Positions 18,996 to 26,666 of a stretch of 64,000 nucleotides of DNA are shown piece by piece. Under the pieces are notes generated by a model, which worked only from the letters and a program-made list of their open reading frames with translations, did not search any database and had not been told where the DNA came from. Every line of letters begins with the position of its first letter. Within the stretch, counting starts at the first letter, position 1. The position numbers and the translations under genes are program-made. Origin of the DNA: Pigmentibacter sp. JX0631 (lineage in GTDB: Bacteria > Bdellovibrionota_B > Oligoflexia > Silvanigrellales > Silvanigrellaceae); contig NZ_CP123622.1 of NCBI RefSeq assembly GCF_029873255.1, forward strand, positions 372,501 to 436,500, read 5' to 3'.

Positions 18996-19357
18996 ATATT
19001 CTCCAAATTTTTATATTAAAACAATTAGAACACAGTTAATTTAATTAATATTAATAAAAGTAACAAAAATTTAATATATTTTTATTTTTTTTTAGTCAAA
19101 TTTTTAAGGAAGTATTTTTATTTTGAAATTTTATTTTTTTATTTAATTAAAACTAGTTAAATAGTAATTATAATGCATTAAAACATTCTTTGGATATCTT
19201 TAGATATAAAACTAAACTATATAAAAATTAAAATAGTAAATTAATTTTTATATAATTAGTTTACTATTTTTTTCATACTTAAATTATTTCGAGAAGATCT
19301 AATCTATAAATATTTCTAAATTTTTTCTGAAAATTTTAGATAAATCATTCTGTTTCT
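18996..19357. other. AT-rich intergenic region without a gene
   Basis: 362 bases of very AT-rich DNA upstream of the secreted SnoaL-like gene and downstream of the small SnoaL-like gene. No convincing open reading frame on either strand. It contains one strong hairpin (19230-19273, listed separately) and presumably the promoter of the gene starting at 18995. Confidence 0.6.
19230..19273. terminator. Strong hairpin with T-run
   Basis: AAAATAGTAAA (19230-19240) pairs perfectly with TTTACTATTTT (19260-19270). After one mismatch a further 5 bp pair, leaving a 7-nt loop. A T-tract follows on the plus strand and a shorter one on the minus strand. It probably terminates the minus-strand SnoaL-like gene whose stop is at 19358. 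Confidence 0.6.
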
Positions 19358-19723
19358 TTAATTACTAAAAATTCTTTCTCGAAAATTTATAAAAGGAGTG
19401 GGGTCATAATAAAGTTCTAACTTCTCTATTAAATGATTTTTAAAATTAAGCTGTACAGCAGCTCGAGAAGTTTTATTTTGAAAAGTTAACAGATAAGTTA
19501 ACAATACTTTTTCCCCATTAGCAAAGCTTTCTAGAATCTCAATGTTTTGAACTATTTGAGAATATCCTTCGATAGCTCGCAAAACATTTTCTTTCTTTTT
19601 GATTGAGCTCATAGGTCCTACAAATTCAATCTCTTCGTCAAGCAACTCGCTTAAATTATTGATATTTTTTTCTACAATCCATGCATAATACTGTTTTGCT
19701 AATTCAATATTGCTTTTTCGCAT
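19358..19723 (-). CDS. SnoaL-like (NTF2-fold) small protein
   Basis: 121 residues with no signal peptide. It starts RKSNIELAKQYYAWIVEKN and continues LSELLDEEIEFVGPMS, the typical opening of SnoaL-like/nuclear transport factor 2 fold proteins, with the final strand LIEKLELYYDP. Members are isomerases, cyclases, ligand binders or unknown. It is divergently transcribed from a TetR regulator across a perfect 62-bp palindrome, so it is probably that regulator's target. The start at 19723 is preceded by AGAGGAA. Confidence 0.75.
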   Translation of the reverse strand: MRKSNIELAKQYYAWIVEKNINNLSELLDEEIEFVGPMSSIKKKENVLRAIEGYSQIVQNIEILESFANGEKVLLTYLLTFQNKTSRAAVQLNFKNHLIEKLELYYDPTPFINFRERIFSN

Positions 19724-19741
19724 TTTTTCCTCTTAAATTAG

Positions 19742-19803
19742 TAATCTAGATGAACCTATATTAAATATAGTATACTATATTTAATATAGGTTCATCTAGA
19801 TTA
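19742..19803. promoter_or_regulatory. Perfect 62-bp palindrome between divergent SnoaL-like and TetR genes
   Basis: Every base from 19742 to 19772 pairs with 19773-19803: a 31-bp arm with no loop and no mismatch. Each outer arm contains TAATCTAGATGAACC and the centre is AT-rich around GTATAC. A TATACT hexamer, resembling a -10 box, lies at the centre on both strands, so each promoter would be inside the palindrome. Its position between the two ribosome-binding sites makes it the likely operator of the TetR protein, although TetR operators are usually shorter and imperfect. Confidence 0.75.
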
Positions 19804-19819
19804 TATGTCAAGGAGATTT

Positions 19820-20431
19820 ATGAAACGCACATATCAAGCACAAAATAGAAAACAACAAGCAATAAATACAAAGACTAGAATTCTAGAAGCTACAAAAAAA
19901 TTATTAATTTCATTTAATTATAATGACATTACGGTTCCACAAATTGCCGCAACTGCGGGCGTTTCAACTCCAACAATTTATTCGCTCTTCAAATCAAAGC
20001 TCGGTATTTTAAAATCTTTACTAGATTCAGCCACAGACGCAGAAAAATTTTCTCAATTAGTAATAGAAACAAAGTCATCCGCTACGTTAGAAGAAAAATT
20101 AGCTCAAGCTGCTAAAATGACTTCCCAAATTTATTCTGCAGAACAAAATTTAATTAACACTTTAAATGGTTTAACTGGTATTTCTAATGAATTAAGTTTA
20201 ATACAAAAAGAATTAGAAGAACGGAGATATTCACGCCAAGAAGAAATGGTGAAACTAATTTTAGGCGATATTAAAAATTGTAACCAAATGGAACTTCAAA
20301 AAGCACGTGATATTTTTTGGGCTCTAACAAGTAGAAATTTTTACCAATTACTAGTCGCAGAAAGACTGTGGAAGGCAGAAGAATTTGAAAACTTTCTTAA
20401 ACAAATACTAGTTAATATTTTTCGAAAATAA
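19820..20431 (+). CDS. TetR-family transcriptional regulator
   Basis: 203 residues. The N-terminal helix-turn-helix reads KTRILEATKKLLI, then ITVPQIAATAGVSTPTIYSL and FKSKLGILKSLL, the standard TetR DNA-binding domain. The C-terminal ligand domain (residues ~75-203) is unique, so the inducer is unknown. The ATG at 19820 follows AAGGAG; the ATG at 19805 is upstream of that site and unlikely. It probably represses itself and the divergent SnoaL-like gene through the 62-bp palindrome. Confidence 0.93.
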   Translation: MKRTYQAQNRKQQAINTKTRILEATKKLLISFNYNDITVPQIAATAGVSTPTIYSLFKSKLGILKSLLDSATDAEKFSQLVIETKSSATLEEKLAQAAKMTSQIYSAEQNLINTLNGLTGISNELSLIQKELEERRYSRQEEMVKLILGDIKNCNQMELQKARDIFWALTSRNFYQLLVAERLWKAEEFENFLKQILVNIFRK

Positions 20432-20564
20432 TCACTTGAAAACCAAAATATATTTAAATATTGAAGAAAAACATGCGCTTCAGGATAGAGGCATATGCAA
20501 ATACTAGAAAAAACTGAACATTATAAATCTCGGTGGGATACATTTTTTAAACTGGTTGAAAATT

Positions 20565-20598
20565 AAAAAAGCCGCATTATTGCTAATGCGGCTTTTTT
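20565..20598. terminator. Strong bidirectional intrinsic terminator
   Basis: A perfect 15-bp stem (arm AAAAAAGCCGCATTA, GC-rich in its middle) with a 4-nt loop. It ends in T6 on the plus strand and equally on the minus strand. It lies between the tetR-like gene and the convergent rpmG and should terminate both. Confidence 0.92.
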
Positions 20599-20610
20599 AA
20601 AAGAGAAAGC

Positions 20611-20778
20611 TTATTTGCTTTCCTTGTGGATAGTATGCTTGCGGCAATACTTACAATATTTTCTTAGTTCAAGCTTTTTAGTGGAAGCCTTTTTATTTTT
20701 TGTAGTTGAATAAAGATTGTTCCCAGAACATGCAATCTTGCCATCACCACTACAAATTAATTTAATGATATCACGCAT
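20611..20778 (-). CDS. rpmG: 50S ribosomal protein L33
   Basis: 55 residues encoded on the minus strand. It starts MRDIIKLICSGDGKIACSGN, followed by LYSTTKNKKASTKKLELRKY and CKYCRKHTIHKESK, the L33 signature. The second zinc-binding pair, CKYC, is intact. The first pair is spread as C-x7-C (Cys9 and Cys17) instead of CxxC, so zinc binding may be altered. AGGAG lies 9 nt before the ATG at 20778. No secE or tRNA gene is adjacent, unlike in many bacteria. The strong hairpin at 20565-20598 terminates it. Confidence 0.93.
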   Translation of the reverse strand: MRDIIKLICSGDGKIACSGNNLYSTTKNKKASTKKLELRKYCKYCRKHTIHKESK

Positions 20779-20940
20779 TTAGTTAACTCCTAGTTTCAAT
20801 ATCTGTGCACACGCATATAAAAACGCAGTGGCGCAAAACGTACAAATAAAATTAGAATTTTGCAAGCAGTTTCTGTCAGCATATGATACAGCAAAAGGTT
20901 TTATTGATTATGCTCTGTATCGGAAAGGATAAAATGGCAA

Positions 20941-21912
20941 ATGGCAAATTCACTCCAACATATTGAAAATATTATTAAAATAATTGAAGACGATATTTTA
21001 GCGACAAATTCAACTGTTGTGAAAGAAAATATTTGCCACCAAGAATTTTCTGAAATAGCTGCAGCCATACAGTACCCATTAACTGCTGGTGGTAAAAGAA
21101 TTCGCCCTTTACTTACTCTTCTTTGTGCCGGAACTTTTGGAGGAGAAAAAGCCATTCAAAATGCTCGAAATGCAGCTTTGGCACTAGAGATGATACACAC
21201 TTACTCACTAGTTCACGATGACTTACCATGTATGGACAATGATGATTTACGAAGAGGCAAACCAACTACCCACAAAATTTACGGAGAAGCAAAAGGACTA
21301 CTCGTTGGAGATGCTTTATTGACTGAAGCTTTTTTCCGTTTAGCTCAAACTGAGTGCAAGGTTTCAGAGTATTTGCAAAGTCTAGTCCAGGAATTAAGTT
21401 ATTGCTCAGGTATTCAGGGAATGATTGCTGGACAGTGGCTTGATATCAGTTTTACAGGAAAACAAGATCTTTCCTGGGAGCAAATTGAATTAATTCACAA
21501 AAACAAAACAGGTAGACTGCTCGGATGCGCTTTTGTATTAGGGTATATTTGCGGTTTAAATGTACTAGAAAAAGTTGATAATCAAGAAAATTTAAAAATA
21601 AATAAAGACAAATTACGACAAGCGGGAGAATTCGTCGGAATTGCTTTCCAAATTATTGATGACATTTTAGATATAACTGCCTCTAGCCAAAGTTTAGGAA
21701 AAACGGCTGGAAAAGATCAAGAACAATGCAAAGCAACTTCAGTAGCAATACTAGGATTAGAAAAAGCTCAAATTTTGGCCACAGAATTTACATCCAGAGC
21801 TTATACGTTACTAGAAGGTGTTTTTGAAAAATTACCTACTAACTCTGAAAATGAGATTTATAAAAATTTACTTTTTCAACAATTAGAACAATTGCTAGTG
21901 AGAAAATATTAA
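20941..21912 (+). CDS. ispA: Polyprenyl (farnesyl/geranylgeranyl) diphosphate synthase
   Basis: 323 residues. It condenses isopentenyl diphosphate with allylic diphosphates to make C15/C20 prenyl chains for quinones and undecaprenyl carriers. The first Asp-rich motif is VHDDLPCMDNDDLRRGKPTT and the second is FQIIDDILD; GGKRIRP near the N-terminus binds IPP. This is the bacterial IspA type with two residues inserted in the first motif. The ATG at 20941 is in frame. A second ATG 7 nt earlier, from a tandem repeat of ATGGCAA, opens only a 10-codon frame but lies nearer the AAAGGA ribosome-binding site. Confidence 0.95.
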   Translation: MANSLQHIENIIKIIEDDILATNSTVVKENICHQEFSEIAAAIQYPLTAGGKRIRPLLTLLCAGTFGGEKAIQNARNAALALEMIHTYSLVHDDLPCMDNDDLRRGKPTTHKIYGEAKGLLVGDALLTEAFFRLAQTECKVSEYLQSLVQELSYCSGIQGMIAGQWLDISFTGKQDLSWEQIELIHKNKTGRLLGCAFVLGYICGLNVLEKVDNQENLKINKDKLRQAGEFVGIAFQIIDDILDITASSQSLGKTAGKDQEQCKATSVAILGLEKAQILATEFTSRAYTLLEGVFEKLPTNSENEIYKNLLFQQLEQLLVRKY

Positions 21913-21948
21913 TTAGAGAAAAAATACTATCTAAGGCAAAATATTCAT

Positions 21949-22009
21949 CCTAATAGTTAACAAATTTTATTATTATTAATAAGAAAAATTACTTCTCGAA
22001 ACTATTAGG
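21949..22009 (+). promoter_or_regulatory. 10-bp inverted repeat that would mask a ribosome-binding site
   Basis: CCTAATAGTT (21949-21958) and AACTATTAGG (22000-22009) are perfect complements 41 nt apart. The second arm covers the AGG of the likely Shine-Dalgarno of the lipoprotein gene starting at 22019. In the mRNA the hairpin would block translation initiation; alternatively it marks a protein-binding site. Confidence 0.35.
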
Positions 22010-22018
22010 GCAATTGGC

Positions 22019-22936
22019 ATGACTAAGAACTTTTTTGTTTTTCTGATGCTTGTTTCTTTTTCATTAATTTCATGTGTTAGTAGAATGAGTGATTATAATG
22101 AAGAAAAATTACTTTCAGAAAATACAGATAGCGCAGAAGGAAATCGACTTGCGGGGAATTCTAAGTTAGATGTTTTAGAATCTTCAGGAAAAAACCATGA
22201 ATTTCGTATTGTTGATTTAGAAAATCAGGTGAAAAAATTAAATTACCTTATAAATGATTTAACTCAAGATAATAATGTTTCAAAAAAAATTATATCCATT
22301 TTAAAAAATGATGTAAGTAGTTTAACGGAACAATTAGCGACCAATAAAAAAGAAATTGAAATCATAAAACGAGGTATTCGTTCAGGGATATTTGAAGACC
22401 AGCCTAGTGAGAAGCAATCGCCCGCACAAATTGGCTTATCAATGTTACCTGACATGAACGAAGGCCGGGACATATATTTTGAGAAAAAAGAAAGTCCTAT
22501 TTTACCAAATACTTCTTCTATGCAAATGAAAGAAACAAATTTAGCAGATCCTACAGGACCAACTCAATTAATAGCAGAAGCTGAAATAAAACTTAGACAA
22601 GCACAATATGGTGAGGCAATTTTAGAACTCAATAAATTGAAAAAAAATTATCCTAATTTCGATGACAAAGGTCATTCATATTTATTATCAAGTGAAGCAT
22701 GGCTCCGCTTAGGGGAATATAATAATGTTCTAAACGAATTAAGAACTTATTATATTAAGTTTCCAAATTCACCTGAATTAACACACGCTAAATTATTAGA
22801 AGGCCAAACTTACGAAAAGTTAAATAGCAAATCTAAAGCTGCTCAAATATATCAAGAAGTCATAACTCTTTCCCCCCAAAGCACAGATGCGCAAAATGCC
22901 AGGGATGGACTATTACGTATGCGAGATGCAAAATAG
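22019..22936 (+). CDS. CpoB/YbgF-like lipoprotein with coiled coil and TPR repeats
   Basis: 305 residues. A lipoprotein signal peptide ends in LISC, with the lipidated Cys at about residue 19. Next come a coiled-coil stretch (residues ~60-115: DLENQVKKLNYLINDL and LKNDVSSLTEQLATNKKEI) and a C-terminal set of about three TPR units from AEIKLRQAQYGEAILELNKL to QIYQEVITLSPQST. This is the architecture of CpoB/YbgF, which links Tol-Pal and peptidoglycan synthesis at division, but CpoB is usually periplasmic and beside tolB/pal, which are not here. A TamA/BamD-like role is possible. Confidence 0.75.
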   Translation: MTKNFFVFLMLVSFSLISCVSRMSDYNEEKLLSENTDSAEGNRLAGNSKLDVLESSGKNHEFRIVDLENQVKKLNYLINDLTQDNNVSKKIISILKNDVSSLTEQLATNKKEIEIIKRGIRSGIFEDQPSEKQSPAQIGLSMLPDMNEGRDIYFEKKESPILPNTSSMQMKETNLADPTGPTQLIAEAEIKLRQAQYGEAILELNKLKKNYPNFDDKGHSYLLSSEAWLRLGEYNNVLNELRTYYIKFPNSPELTHAKLLEGQTYEKLNSKSKAAQIYQEVITLSPQSTDAQNARDGLLRMRDAK

Positions 22937-22987
22937 AGTGATGTTATGGATAGCAAAAGGTGCCAATATCATTAAATATATTTTGTT

Positions 22988-23017
22988 TTGACACAAATCA
23001 CGAAACGGATCTGTAAT
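22988..23017 (+). promoter_or_regulatory. Candidate sigma-70 promoter for an RNA gene
   Basis: TTGACA (22988-22993) and TGTAAT (23012-23017) are separated by 18 bases, a good housekeeping promoter match. No protein-coding frame follows on this strand; instead a structured GC-richer region follows. Confidence 0.45.
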
Positions 23018-23023
23018 TGTTTG

Positions 23024-23335
23024 TAATTATGCGATTTTTATAAAATCAAATGATTTCATTCTGATAAAATGGAAAAAGAAGTTATTTTTGTGTTGCAGTG
23101 AGAGGTAAGGCATGCTACAAATCAGGCTAGGACACCTAAAAGGGTAGCCCAAAAGTAATGTCGTTCGGGTATTATTTTTGACCTTCCTTAAACAAAATAT
23201 CCTTTCCTTTTGAACTCTTGCCTTTAGCATTATCCATTCAAAAATTTCCTATCACTTTCCCTCCTCAGAGGGACGACAAGCCGCCGAGCACCGGACAGCA
23301 CGGCGGCTAGATTTTGTCTAGATTCCCAATTTTTT
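23024..23335 (+). ncRNA. Candidate structured non-coding RNA, family unknown
   Basis: This stretch of about 310 bases lies between the CpoB-like gene and a convergent small gene and has no convincing reading frame. It contains several perfect hairpins: GGCTA/TAGCC (23125-23149) with an inner CCT/AGG pair, TCCCTC/GAGGGA (23258-23273), GCCGCCG/CGGCGGC (23280-23307), and CTAGA/TCTAG (23307-23321) followed by T6. The last is an intrinsic terminator on the plus strand. Its right half is clearly more GC-rich than the genome around it, which in AT-rich genomes marks functional RNAs. I compared it by eye with tmRNA, RNase P, SRP RNA and 6S RNA and found no defining motif. Minus-strand transcription cannot be excluded. 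Confidence 0.5.
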
Positions 23336-23624
23336 AAGTTGGTTTTGGAATTCCAGTTTTGTCAAAAATATCTTCTTTAGCAAATTTTCTTAATTTTATT
23401 AAATTTGTATCTATTTTTTCTATGTTTCTATTGATAGTTGATACCATATCCTGGAAGTTTTCATGGTCAAATTTAGGATCCATATACCTTTTATTCTGCG
23501 TATCTTCATTTAATTCTTCTAAAAAACCTTTGGTGACAAAGAGCGCATTATTAATATCATGAATTAATTCACGAAGATGAAGGCTAACCATATTAACAAT
23601 AGCTTCAGGGCTCTGCTCTGGCAT
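23334..23624 (-). CDS. Stand-alone histidine-kinase-like dimerisation (DHp) protein
   Basis: 96 residues, predicted helical. LRELIHDINNALFVTKGFLE looks like an H-box: His-Asp followed by INNAL, as in HD-x-NN kinases. After about 40 residues comes a second helix, DTNLIKLRKFA, in the place of the second DHp helix. No ATP-binding domain follows. It could be a phosphotransfer or dimerisation partner of a cytosolic signalling system. The ATG at 23624 follows GGAGATGG. It is a single gene between pepA and the RNA candidate. Confidence 0.6.
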   Translation of the reverse strand: MPEQSPEAIVNMVSLHLRELIHDINNALFVTKGFLEELNEDTQNKRYMDPKFDHENFQDMVSTINRNIEKIDTNLIKLRKFAKEDIFDKTGIPKPT

Positions 23625-23679
23625 AATCCCATCTCCTTCTTCTTAAAATGTACACAATAGCTTAATTATAAAGCATTTT

Positions 23680-25230
23680 TTAAAGATTTAAAATATATTC
23701 TTCAATTGCCCTAGTCACTAACCTGACACATTTTCCAGTCGCACCCGATCCTTCAGACCAGAGAAAAGTTGGCTTATCACACCACATGTAGGTATCAATA
23801 TGATTCCATTGAGTATTCCCAATAAATTTTTGTAAAAATAAAGCTGCGGTGATTGAACCAGCAAAACCAGAACTCCCACTATTGGCCAAATCTGAAATAT
23901 TGGAATCTAAATAGCTCTCATAATCTGCTGGTATAGGAATGTTCCAAACCCAGTCTCCTGTTTCAATTCCGGAACGGTACAACAACTCTGTTGTAAATTT
24001 ATGATTTCCAAATAAGGAATCAACCATTGTTCCTAACGAAACCCTTGCGGCACCCGTTAACGTTGCTAAGTCTATCAGCCAATCTGGACTTTCTTGGATG
24101 GCGAGAGTTAATGCGTCAGCTAAAACTAATCTTCCTTCAGCATCAGTATTGTCAATTTCAATTTGCAACCCATTTTTGGCACGATAAACGTCTCCTGGAC
24201 GCATCGCATTACCCGAAATCATATTCTCTGCTAAGGGAAGCCAACACGTTAAATGAACTGGTAGCTCTAATTTTAGACAGGATAAAAATATCCCAAATGC
24301 TGAGGCAGAACCTCCCATGTCTTTTTTCATAATCCGCATGCCGGAAGAGGGTTTAATATCATATCCTCCACTGTCGAAAGTAATTCCCTTTCCAACTAAA
24401 GAAATTTTAGGCAATTTTTTTGAACTATTCCTAGGCTGATAAGTTAACTTAACAAGGCGAGGTTTAATTAAACTTCCTTGCCCAACTGCACAAATCAAGC
24501 CGCAATCTTGTTCCTTTAATGCTTCATACGACATTACTTCCATATGAATTTCTGCTTTTTCTTCAAAGAATTTTTTTTCATTTTCGATGATGAAATCAAG
24601 AAAATCTTCATAAGATTGAGGATTTAAAATGTTTGGTGGCATATTTACAAAAGATCGAGTAATACACATCGAGTCATGAATTGATTGACTTTTATTTAAA
24701 TCAAAAGGTGAAAAATTTATATCATTGATATTAATTGAAATTTTTTCTTCTTGTAAATAATTTTTACTTAACTTATTTGAAATAGATTTTTGCAAAAATC
24801 CAACAAAAAATTCGTATTTAATTGAAGAAAAATTATCAATAAAATTATTTTCAAAATTTAGTAAGTAATTTTTAATTTCAGGATTTTTATTTGAATGATT
24901 TAATAAAGAAACAGAAAGCAATGAGCCTAGGTAGCATAAATAATGCGACTTTCCAGGCAAATCAAAGCCTAAAGATTTAGGTAAATCTTTAGGGAAAATA
25001 AAGAAAAACTCTTTACCCGAATCATTCATTGGATAAAGAGTTTTTGATTTTACTTCACCATAAATTCGAAAAGCAAAATCATATAGCGCTCTATTTTCGG
25101 TAAATTTATCTTCAGTTAAAAGATTAACGAGAACCCCCTTGGGCTGTCGGACTCCTAATTTAATGTCTTCATTGCTTTGAAGATTAAGACTAAATGGAGA
25201 ACTTAACAGCCATTCTGAGAGAGTTTTCAT
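23680..25230 (-). CDS. pepA: Leucyl aminopeptidase (M17)
   Basis: 516 residues of a cytosolic M17 metallo-aminopeptidase that removes N-terminal residues using two metal ions. The active-site blocks are present: VGKGITFDSGGYDIKPS (metal ligands Lys and Asp), MKKDMGGSA, and NTDAEGRLVLADAL with the Asp and Glu ligands plus the Arg. The N-terminal ~190 residues are diverged, as usual in the family. The ATG at 25230 overlaps the stop of the transglycosylase gene (ATGA), so the two are translationally coupled. Confidence 0.94.
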   Translation of the reverse strand: MKTLSEWLLSSPFSLNLQSNEDIKLGVRQPKGVLVNLLTEDKFTENRALYDFAFRIYGEVKSKTLYPMNDSGKEFFFIFPKDLPKSLGFDLPGKSHYLCYLGSLLSVSLLNHSNKNPEIKNYLLNFENNFIDNFSSIKYEFFVGFLQKSISNKLSKNYLQEEKISININDINFSPFDLNKSQSIHDSMCITRSFVNMPPNILNPQSYEDFLDFIIENEKKFFEEKAEIHMEVMSYEALKEQDCGLICAVGQGSLIKPRLVKLTYQPRNSSKKLPKISLVGKGITFDSGGYDIKPSSGMRIMKKDMGGSASAFGIFLSCLKLELPVHLTCWLPLAENMISGNAMRPGDVYRAKNGLQIEIDNTDAEGRLVLADALTLAIQESPDWLIDLATLTGAARVSLGTMVDSLFGNHKFTTELLYRSGIETGDWVWNIPIPADYESYLDSNISDLANSGSSGFAGSITAALFLQKFIGNTQWNHIDTYMWCDKPTFLWSEGSGATGKCVRLVTRAIEEYILNL

Positions 25231-26603
25231 TTTATACTTCCACCTTTGTTACTTAAAATTGTCCTACGCAAAACAAGGCTTGATCCGCCTGACTTCTTTT
25301 TTGCAATTACGGCATATTTTTTCATAGCAACTTTTCTTGCTGCAAGAAACTGGGCATAAAAATTACTTGAAGCAAATTTAAATGAAGGAGAACTATAGTG
25401 ATCTATTACTTTACAAAGATCCCGTGAACCAGTCTCATCAATAGCTCTCAACATACCGTTTACACCATGATTATAAGCCGTTAACGTAAGAGGCCAATTT
25501 TGAACTTTATCGTAGTCACTTTTTAAGAGTTTCATCGCTGCTCGAGTTGAAATTTTAGGATCAGTCCTTTTTGAAACTGCATTTTTTCCTTCCAATAACT
25601 TCATCGTATTTGGCATTATTTGCCAAAGTCCCATAGCTCCTACTTTGGATCCAGCTTTTGAGTTATAGCTACTTTCAACATGCGGAAGGAATACGATATC
25701 AAGAGGCAAACCGCTATTTTTTATAATAGGATAGACAGTTGGCAAATAGTTAATACTTCTTTGAACACCAGCATCAAACTGAGTTTTCAATCCTGTTTGA
25801 ACCCTCAAATTATCAATTGCTGCTAAAACATTCTGAGTAGTTAACGTTCCTGGCTTAAAAAGAGCTGCAACTCTTTTTTCATCGGCATTCCATTTTTTTG
25901 CAGAAGATTTCAACTTATTAGCTAAATTATTTAAAATATTAGTATATTTTTTTCTTTCAGCTTCAATTTGCTTGTTCCTCAATGCTTTACTTGAGGCAAG
26001 AGAAAAAGAACTGTAGATGATACCTAAATCATTTTTATCATGTAAAAACGCATCGTTAACGTCAATTTCAGTATAAACTCTTTCCCAAAAGGCAACATTA
26101 TCAGCAATACAAGCCAAAGCTGGAAAAGGATCTTTCGAATTACGAGTTTGCGTTGATTCAACAATTTCTGCTTCCTCACTCTCATAAACGGTTTCATCCC
26201 GCATTTGTCGTGATTTTTTTGCATTTTTTATAGGTTCATTTTTAGATACATTTAAATTTTGTTGGTTTTTTTTCTTATTTTGCACCAAATTTTCTGGTGG
26301 AGGTGGAATACTAGAATCTTCTAGGATTTCGTCTTGGGTCTCAGCAGTAAGTTCATCATTTTTTTTATTTTTATTATCTTTTTTCTTATTTTTCGCGATT
26401 TTACCTGAATCATCTGTTTTAATACTAGTTCCAGAGTTAGGCTGTTGATCGACTATTGGATTGTAATATAACACAGGTTCTTTGCCTGCATTTTGGGGTA
26501 AATCAACTTTTAGATCTAGCCCATAGACCGTTGAGGTATGCAAAGCAATTACGATTGTAGTCAAGAAAGAAGTTCTTGTTAATTTTAGACTTTTAAGAAA
26601 CAT
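25227..26603 (-). CDS. Membrane/periplasmic lytic transglycosylase (MltD-like)
   Basis: 458 residues. A signal sequence (LTRTSFLTTIVIALHTSTVYG) is followed by ~130 low-complexity residues rich in Lys, Asn and Glu, then a helical region. The SLT catalytic domain has the catalytic Glu in FLPHVESSYNSKAGS, then GAMGLWQIMPNTM and ALTAYNHGVNGM-type blocks (here LTLTAYNHGVNGM). It cleaves glycan strands of peptidoglycan to 1,6-anhydro ends. No LysM repeat is present, unlike E. coli MltD. The ATG at 26603 follows AGAGGA; an upstream TTG is less likely. Divergent from an ABC importer. Confidence 0.92.
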   Translation of the reverse strand: MFLKSLKLTRTSFLTTIVIALHTSTVYGLDLKVDLPQNAGKEPVLYYNPIVDQQPNSGTSIKTDDSGKIAKNKKKDNKNKKNDELTAETQDEILEDSSIPPPPENLVQNKKKNQQNLNVSKNEPIKNAKKSRQMRDETVYESEEAEIVESTQTRNSKDPFPALACIADNVAFWERVYTEIDVNDAFLHDKNDLGIIYSSFSLASSKALRNKQIEAERKKYTNILNNLANKLKSSAKKWNADEKRVAALFKPGTLTTQNVLAAIDNLRVQTGLKTQFDAGVQRSINYLPTVYPIIKNSGLPLDIVFLPHVESSYNSKAGSKVGAMGLWQIMPNTMKLLEGKNAVSKRTDPKISTRAAMKLLKSDYDKVQNWPLTLTAYNHGVNGMLRAIDETGSRDLCKVIDHYSSPSFKFASSNFYAQFLAARKVAMKKYAVIAKKKSGGSSLVLRRTILSNKGGSIK

Positions 26604-26666
26604 AAGAAATCCTCTGGCAGAAAGCAATTAACAGCTTTGCGCTTAGAATGATTGAAAGGCAGTGAT

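Noticed and set aside
20495-20566. 23-codon plus-strand frame between the TetR gene and the terminator
   Set aside because: Short and without a known match; a peptide cannot be supported from sequence alone, although AGAGG lies close upstream.
23150-23170. GTTCGGG that recalls a tRNA T-loop
   Set aside because: No acceptor stem, anticodon stem or CCA could be folded around it.
23027-23230. 67-codon minus-strand frame in the RNA candidate region
   Set aside because: Shadow frame over hairpins; no ribosome-binding site, no family resemblance.
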